Shown here piece after piece: positions 63,939 to 64,000 of a stretch of DNA of 64,000 bases. The position numbers were made by a program, and so were the translations under genes. Under the pieces are notes generated by a model. It worked only from the letters and a program-made list of their open reading frames with translations. It searched no databases and was not told the DNA's origin. The DNA comes from Saprospiraceae bacterium (GTDB lineage: Bacteria; Bacteroidota; Bacteroidia; Chitinophagales; Saprospiraceae): NCBI GenBank assembly GCA_028282725.1, contig JANQHF010000058.1:1-64000 (forward strand), in the 5' to 3' direction. The stretch's first letter is position 1, and each line of letters opens with the position of its first letter.

Positions 63939-64000
63939 ATGAAATCGTCCAGGGTCAACATTCAAGGAATCTGTTACGATGAAAAATCCTCCTTTTCTCG
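63939..64000 (+). CDS. Start of a possible agmatinase/ureohydrolase (cut by window end)
   Basis: The 20 visible codons, MKSSRVNIQGICYDEKSSFS, resemble the opening of Bacteroidota agmatinase-family proteins, which often read IGIPYDEKSSFLRGP. That motif is recalled, and only its first part is present, so the family call is tentative. The reading frame starts 3 nt after the paraoxonase-like stop and runs off the window. Confidence 0.4.
   Translation, partial: MKSSRVNIQGICYDEKSSFS

Overview
The window looks like chromosomal DNA from a member of the Bacteroidota, probably near the Saprospiria. The clues are the DUF3822-rsmD pair, a DUF5916/CBM9 outer-membrane protein, a ThuA/sugar-dehydrogenase lipoprotein, many Cys-anchored lipoproteins, a TAnnTTTG-like promoter box and moderate G+C. 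The lineage is inferred from gene content alone. I see no rRNA, tRNA or CRISPR.

Layout. 0-7.4 kb: a cut-off IS3-type end, then a heavy-metal efflux operon (His-rich exported protein, adaptor, TolC-type channel, RND pump) followed by a shortened YdjM-like membrane protein. 7.5-12 kb: sodium:solute symporter, diacylglycerol/undecaprenol kinase, PA14-OmpA protein and an SsuD-like monooxygenase, with a non-coding segment bracketed by direct repeats. 12-17.4 kb: glpD-glpK, a four-helix-bundle gene flanked by degenerate hexamer repeats, a membrane protein with a possible M15-type domain, and a frameshifted SRPBCC gene. 17.4-24.3 kb: a serine hydrolase, then a minus-strand operon of TetR regulator, LolA-like protein, two FtsX permeases, LolD-type ATPase and beta-barrel protein, with a palindromic operator beside the regulator. 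24.3-25.1 kb: a REP-associated transposase between two REP-like palindromes. 25.1-38.3 kb: ThuA-sugar dehydrogenase-PKD-cytochrome c lipoprotein, SulP transporter with divergent TetR, DHFR-like reductase, CBM9/DUF5916 barrel, GH130 lipoprotein and nucleoside transporter. 38.3-46 kb: a patchwork of small accessory enzymes, several of them broken: GNAT, MerB-like, isochorismatase-GNAT fusion, VOC pseudogene, DinB, NTF2, WD40, methyltransferase, HAB-mutase-like, and an esterase with a probable indel at its start. 46-53.4 kb: Rieske oxygenase, a divergent pair of TonB-domain protein and membrane-spanning winged-helix regulator, DUF1801/YdeI, DUF2071, toroid protein and nucleoside-hydrolase-like lipoprotein. 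53.4-64 kb: housekeeping genes tsaD, DUF3822-rsmD, argS, glnS, pyrR, pyrB, DNA polymerase IV, a paraoxonase-like protein and the start of a possible agmatinase.

The most interesting systems are: (1) the winged-helix regulator at 48.2 kb, with a predicted exported Cys-containing sensor domain, one membrane helix and a cytoplasmic PhoB-type domain, divergent from a TonB-C protein, with three phased TGTWAAA repeats between them; (2) the TetR-controlled six-gene envelope-export operon; (3) the REP-associated transposase whose 3' end reads through its own REP; (4) the hexamer-flanked four-helix-bundle gene; and (5) the MerB-like protein next to an isochorismatase-acetyltransferase fusion. At least three genes carry single-base lesions, mostly next to homopolymers, so either recent decay or sequencing error must be considered for each.
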